From Virgibacillus_F sp049310925 (GTDB lineage Bacteria > Bacillota > Bacilli > Bacillales > Amphibacillaceae), in NCBI RefSeq assembly GCF_049310925.1, contig NZ_JBMERP010000003.1:80199-144198 (forward strand): 64,000 nucleotides of DNA. The letters run 5' to 3'. The notes below the pieces were generated by a model that was not told the origin of the DNA, did not search any database, and saw only the letters and a list, made by a program, of their open reading frames with translations. Within the stretch, counting starts at the first letter, position 1, and every line of letters begins with the position of its first letter. Of this stretch, positions 60,918-64,000 are shown one piece after another. Made by a program: the position numbers and the translations under genes.

Positions 60918-60933
60918 TTAAACTCAGGTTGTT
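60904..60933. terminator. Terminator between ytpB and amino-acid ABC operon
   Basis: AACAACCTGAGT/ACTCAGGTTGTT perfect stem that overlaps the ytpB stop codon; bidirectional between convergent genes. Confidence 0.8.
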
Positions 60934-60949
60934 GAATCTAAGCGATTTT

Positions 60950-61678
60950 TTATAAAACTTTACTTAAAAATGCTTGGGTACGTTCATGTTGTGGGTTGCT
61001 GAATAATTCTTCTGGTACGTTTTGTTCTACTATTAAGCCTTCATCAATATACAAAACCCGATCTCCAACCTCTCGTGCAAATCCCATTTCATGTGTTACA
61101 ACTACCATTGTCATTCCTTCAATAGCCAACTGTTTCATAACCTCCAGGACGTCTCCAACCATTTCTGGATCCAGTGCGGAGGTTGGCTCGTCGAACAACA
61201 TAATTTTAGGGTCCATCGCAAGCGCTCTTGCGATGGCGACACGCTGTTTTTGACCACCTGATAAAGAACCAGGATAGCTGTCAGCTTTATCGCTTAAGCC
61301 AACTTTAGCTAAAAGTACTTTAGCTTTCTTCACTGCTTCTAATTTTGAAGTACCGCGTGTTTTCATAGGGGCAAGCGTAATATTTTCCAATACCGTTTTA
61401 TGTGGAAAAAGATTAAACTGTTGGAAAACCATTCCTACTTCTTCACGAACCTTATTAATATTAACACTGTCATCCGTAATATCATTACCATCAATAACAA
61501 CCTGACCATCAGTTATTTCCTCCAGGCGATTTAAGCAGCGCAGAAAAGTACTTTTACCTGATCCTGATGCGCCAATAACACAAACTACTTCTTTTTCCTC
61601 AACGGAAACACTAATATCTTTTAACACTTCAAGACTTCCGAAAGACTTTTTTAGGTTTTTTACCTCAATCATTGTCAT
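60950..61678 (-). CDS. Polar amino acid ABC transporter, ATP-binding protein
   Basis: 242 aa. Walker A GASGSGKST (about 34-42), Q-loop FQQFNLFPH, signature LSGGQKQRVAIA (about 135), Walker B IMLFDEPTSALD. GlnQ-type ATPase. Its start codon overlaps the permease stop by 4 bases (ATGA-type), so the operon is translationally coupled. Confidence 0.93.
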   Translation of the reverse strand: MTMIEVKNLKKSFGSLEVLKDISVSVEEKEVVCVIGASGSGKSTFLRCLNRLEEITDGQVVIDGNDITDDSVNINKVREEVGMVFQQFNLFPHKTVLENITLAPMKTRGTSKLEAVKKAKVLLAKVGLSDKADSYPGSLSGGQKQRVAIARALAMDPKIMLFDEPTSALDPEMVGDVLEVMKQLAIEGMTMVVVTHEMGFAREVGDRVLYIDEGLIVEQNVPEELFSNPQHERTQAFLSKVL

Positions 61679-62319
61679 CGTAATTCAAATCTCCTTTCAA
61701 GATAACTAGAGAGTAGGGATAATAGATAAATAACAATGAAATACATAACCCCAACCGCTATCCATATGCTAAAGGCTTCAAATGTTCGAGCAATTACTAC
61801 CTGTCCTTTTTGGGTTAAGTCGGCAATGCCGATAACAGAGAGTAAGGAGGTATCCTTAAGGCTTATTATCCCTTGGTTAGTGAAAGTTGGAAGCATTCGC
61901 CTAAATGCTTGAGGTAGTATGATATGGCGCATGTTCTGCGTGTTTGTTAACCCTAGTGAACGGGCAGCTTCCGTCTGTCCTTTGTCCATAGATTGGATAC
62001 CAGCACGGATGATTTCCGCAAAATATGCAGCAGCGTTGATTGCAACTGTAATAATACCCGCAGTTGTACGATCTAGGGAAATAAATTCTAACGAGTTAAG
62101 CCCGTAATAGAAAAAGAATAACTGAACCAGTATTGGGGTGCCACGAATTGCATCGATAAATATTTTGGCAATCCAATTTAGGATCGTCCATGGGGATAAT
62201 CGCATTAACGCCATTATTAAGCCAAATATAAATCCTAAGATTATTGCTATAATAAATATGTACAGGGTTACTTTTAGACCTTCCCATAAATATGGGAGGG
62301 ATTCAATGATGATTTCCAT
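61675..62319 (-). CDS. Polar amino acid ABC transporter, permease
   Basis: 214 aa, about five TM helices with the HisM/GlnP-type segment EAARSLGLTNTQNMRHIILPQAFRR shortened here to its key EAARSLG (EAA loop) that contacts the ATPase. Signature RGTPILVQLFF near residue 59. Middle gene of a three-gene importer. Confidence 0.93.
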   Translation of the reverse strand: MEIIIESLPYLWEGLKVTLYIFIIAIILGFIFGLIMALMRLSPWTILNWIAKIFIDAIRGTPILVQLFFFYYGLNSLEFISLDRTTAGIITVAINAAAYFAEIIRAGIQSMDKGQTEAARSLGLTNTQNMRHIILPQAFRRMLPTFTNQGIISLKDTSLLSVIGIADLTQKGQVVIARTFEAFSIWIAVGVMYFIVIYLLSLLSSYLERRFELR

Positions 62320-62384
62320 TTACTTCAATCCCATCTAATTAAAATGGCACGCTTTAAAAGCGCGCCCTAATAAAATTTTATTAA

Positions 62385-63167
62385 TTACTCTCCAAGATAC
62401 GTATTAAGTATCTCATCATATTCGCCGCTTTCTTTGAGAGCAGCTAATCCATCATTTATTTTCTTAAGAAGCTCGGCATTTTCGCCTTTAAGTACAGCGA
62501 TACCATAATTGTCTCCGTTTAAGCGATCTCCTACAACTTGTAATTCAAGGTCACTTTCGGCAATTGCATAAGAAATGACCGGGTAATCTTCAATAAGTGC
62601 ATCAGCTGTTCCATTTGCAACTTCTTGGAACATGGAAGTACTATCGGGTACCTGTACGATTTCGTATCCGTATTTTCCCTTATTTTCTTCTGCAAAATCG
62701 GCACCAGTTGTTCCTTTTTTAACTGCAACAGTTTTTCCTTTTAAATCTTCCAGGCTAGCAATATTTGAATTACCATCTGCAACAACTAAAGACAGACCTG
62801 CCTCGAAATAAGGATCTGAGAAGTCAACAATCTTTTTGCGATCATCTGTAATACTCATTCCTGCTATTGCGATATCTAATTGACCTGCTTGCATTGCAGG
62901 AATAATACCACCGAAATCCATTGGCTCCAGTTCAATTTTAAAACCCTGATCTTCGGCAATTGCATTAATTAAATCAACGTCAATTCCCTTGTAAACGTCA
63001 CCCTCCTGAAACTCGAAAGGTGGATAAGTTGTATCAATACCTACCTTATATACTTTTTCATCTCCATCTCCGCCTGATGCATTACCTTCATCTGTGTCAC
63101 TTGACCCACATGCCGCCAATACAAACATTAAAGCGAATAATAGACTAAATAAACCTATCTTCTTCAT
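62385..63167 (-). CDS. Amino acid ABC transporter, substrate-binding lipoprotein
   Basis: 260 aa. Lipobox LAAC (C20), then an SBP family 3 domain: VGIDTTYPPFEFQEGD (start), GIDVDLINAIAEDQG, FGGIIPAMQAGQLDIAIAGMSIT. The ligand is probably glutamine, glutamate or another polar amino acid; residues cannot settle this. First gene of the operon, 65 bp before the permease. Confidence 0.92.
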   Translation of the reverse strand: MKKIGLFSLLFALMFVLAACGSSDTDEGNASGGDGDEKVYKVGIDTTYPPFEFQEGDVYKGIDVDLINAIAEDQGFKIELEPMDFGGIIPAMQAGQLDIAIAGMSITDDRKKIVDFSDPYFEAGLSLVVADGNSNIASLEDLKGKTVAVKKGTTGADFAEENKGKYGYEIVQVPDSTSMFQEVANGTADALIEDYPVISYAIAESDLELQVVGDRLNGDNYGIAVLKGENAELLKKINDGLAALKESGEYDEILNTYLGE

Positions 63168-63315
63168 TGAATTGCCCCCTAATCCTATTTATAAACGCTA
63201 TCTGTATTCTATAAAAGGGTAGCAGACATGTCAAGAAGAATCAAAATATTAAAACAGGATTCTAACTATTCAAGTTTATGGGTGCAAAATGACTAATTAG
63301 AACAAAAGTTGACAA

Positions 63316-63358
63316 AACAAAGAGTCCTACTGTTTTTGTAACAATAGGACTCTTTGTT
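63316..63358. terminator. Terminator downstream of mnmM
   Basis: AACAAAGAGTCCTA/TAGGACTCTTTGTT stem, 15-base loop, with T-rich tail on both strands; it ends the minus-strand methyltransferase gene. Confidence 0.85.
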
Positions 63359-63360
63359 TG

Positions 63361-63933
63361 TTATTTAGTTTTCTTCTCAATCCCTATAATAAATGGGGGA
63401 CTATTTTTCTGATTGATAAATCCATAATACAGAACACTATATTGCTTTTGATCTAATTGATGTACATATTCCATGATGTTTCGTTTCTCTGTATCGCCAC
63501 CCGCGTGTCCATGATACACCACGAGCACCACGACCCCGTTTTCCTTTAAATGGGTTAAAATCCCTTCAATAGCAAGGATTGTAGTTTCACTCTTCGTAAC
63601 AATTCCCTTATCACTTCCTGGGAGATACCCAAGATTAAATACTGCACCGCCAAGAGATGTTAACTGATCAACAGTCAGATGATGAATTGCATTACTGTGG
63701 CTATCTTTTATAATAGTTGCATTGGTTACCTTGTTTCGTGCAAGCTCTTGCTGCGTATGCTGAATGGCTTGATCTTGAATATCAAATCCAAATACATGAC
63801 CATTTTCTCCGACAACTTTACTTAAAAACACGGTATCATGTCCGTTGCCACAAGTTGCATCGATTACTGTTTCACCTTTATTGACTGCTTCTTCTATTAA
63901 GTGATGGGAAAATTGCAGAATCCCTTTTATCAT
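63361..63933 (-). CDS. mnmM: tRNA 5-(aminomethyl)uridine methyltransferase MnmM (YtqB)
   Basis: About 190 aa Rossmann methyltransferase. SAM motif IDATCGNGHDT (about residues 22-32), acidic loop FGFDIQ (about 47-52), NLGYLPGSDK (catalytic-loop region, about 96) and YHGHAGGDTE. YtqB/MnmM completes mnm5s2U34 in tRNA anticodons. ATG 63933 is favoured by AAGG spacing; 63939 is an alternative. Confidence 0.85.
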   Translation of the reverse strand: MIKGILQFSHHLIEEAVNKGETVIDATCGNGHDTVFLSKVVGENGHVFGFDIQDQAIQHTQQELARNKVTNATIIKDSHSNAIHHLTVDQLTSLGGAVFNLGYLPGSDKGIVTKSETTILAIEGILTHLKENGVVVLVVYHGHAGGDTEKRNIMEYVHQLDQKQYSVLYYGFINQKNSPPFIIGIEKKTK

Positions 63934-64000
63934 ATACATACATCCTTAAATTCTATTTTGTAGTATATTATTTTACCATGAACCCCATAATATAGGAAAG

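Noticed and set aside
1..64000. CRISPR array
   Set aside because: Repeats seen are two to three copies without regular unique spacers, and no cas gene is present.

Overview
The window is chromosomal DNA of a low-GC, spore-forming Bacillaceae. The relative is probably Oceanobacillus, Virgibacillus or Lentibacillus, judged from B. subtilis-like gene order together with dispersed Bacillaceae repeats; the genus is an inference. Spore or sporulation genes (lytH, a YhcN/YlaJ lipoprotein, yutH, kapB), menaquinone genes and FMN/SAM riboswitches all fit. Most of the window is a conserved core: the yut block (0.1-8.8 kb), the yum/yui block (25-30 kb), bioY-deoD-ptsH-khtTU (29-33 kb), kapB-sodC-patB-pgi-yug (34-41 kb), an M42 peptidase and riboswitch-ribU (41-43.5 kb), the men cluster (44-52.5 kb), yusV-ytkD-pckA-metK (53-59 kb) and ytoA-ytpB-amino-acid ABC transporter-mnmM (59-64 kb).

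This order is broken by a 16.1-kb integrative element between yutM and yumC. It lies between two identical 94-bp direct repeats (8687-8780 and 24819-24912). The left repeat is the in-frame 3' end of yutM, so the integrase targets a protein-coding gene and the element restores its last 31 codons. The terminator that should follow yutM is now stranded at the right end (24929-24957).

Element layout, left to right: attL; a tyrosine integrase behind a leader hairpin that contains its ribosome-binding site; small ORFs; an HTH replication-type protein; a serine recombinase with a palindromic site overlapping its promoter; a ParB-like protein with a parS-like palindrome across its stop codon; a small HTH regulator; a 390-bp structured non-coding region; a P-loop ATPase; on the minus strand an ABC-three-component (ABC-3C) conflict system; an IS200/IS605 insertion (tnpA, tnpB) placed 60 bp upstream of the ABC-3C operon; a structured RNA-like segment with a tRNA-like 3' end; a truncated second tyrosine integrase; a one-gene MmeI-type restriction-modification enzyme; tandem 13-bp repeats; attR. 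No conjugation or phage structural genes are seen, so it is best described as a plasmid-like defence island.

The most interesting local system is the ABC-3C operon: a DUF2326 SMC-like ATPase, an 88-aa middle component, and a third component split into two reading frames exactly at a run of eight A residues. A -1 shift, or one extra A, would rebuild a protein of about 333 aa, so the split may be decay, sequencing error, or slippage that sets the dose of a toxic effector. Other points for follow-up are the ParB/parS pair without ParA, the shared terminator-over-SD leaders of both integrases, and a tRNA-like structured region at 20.8-21.0 kb.
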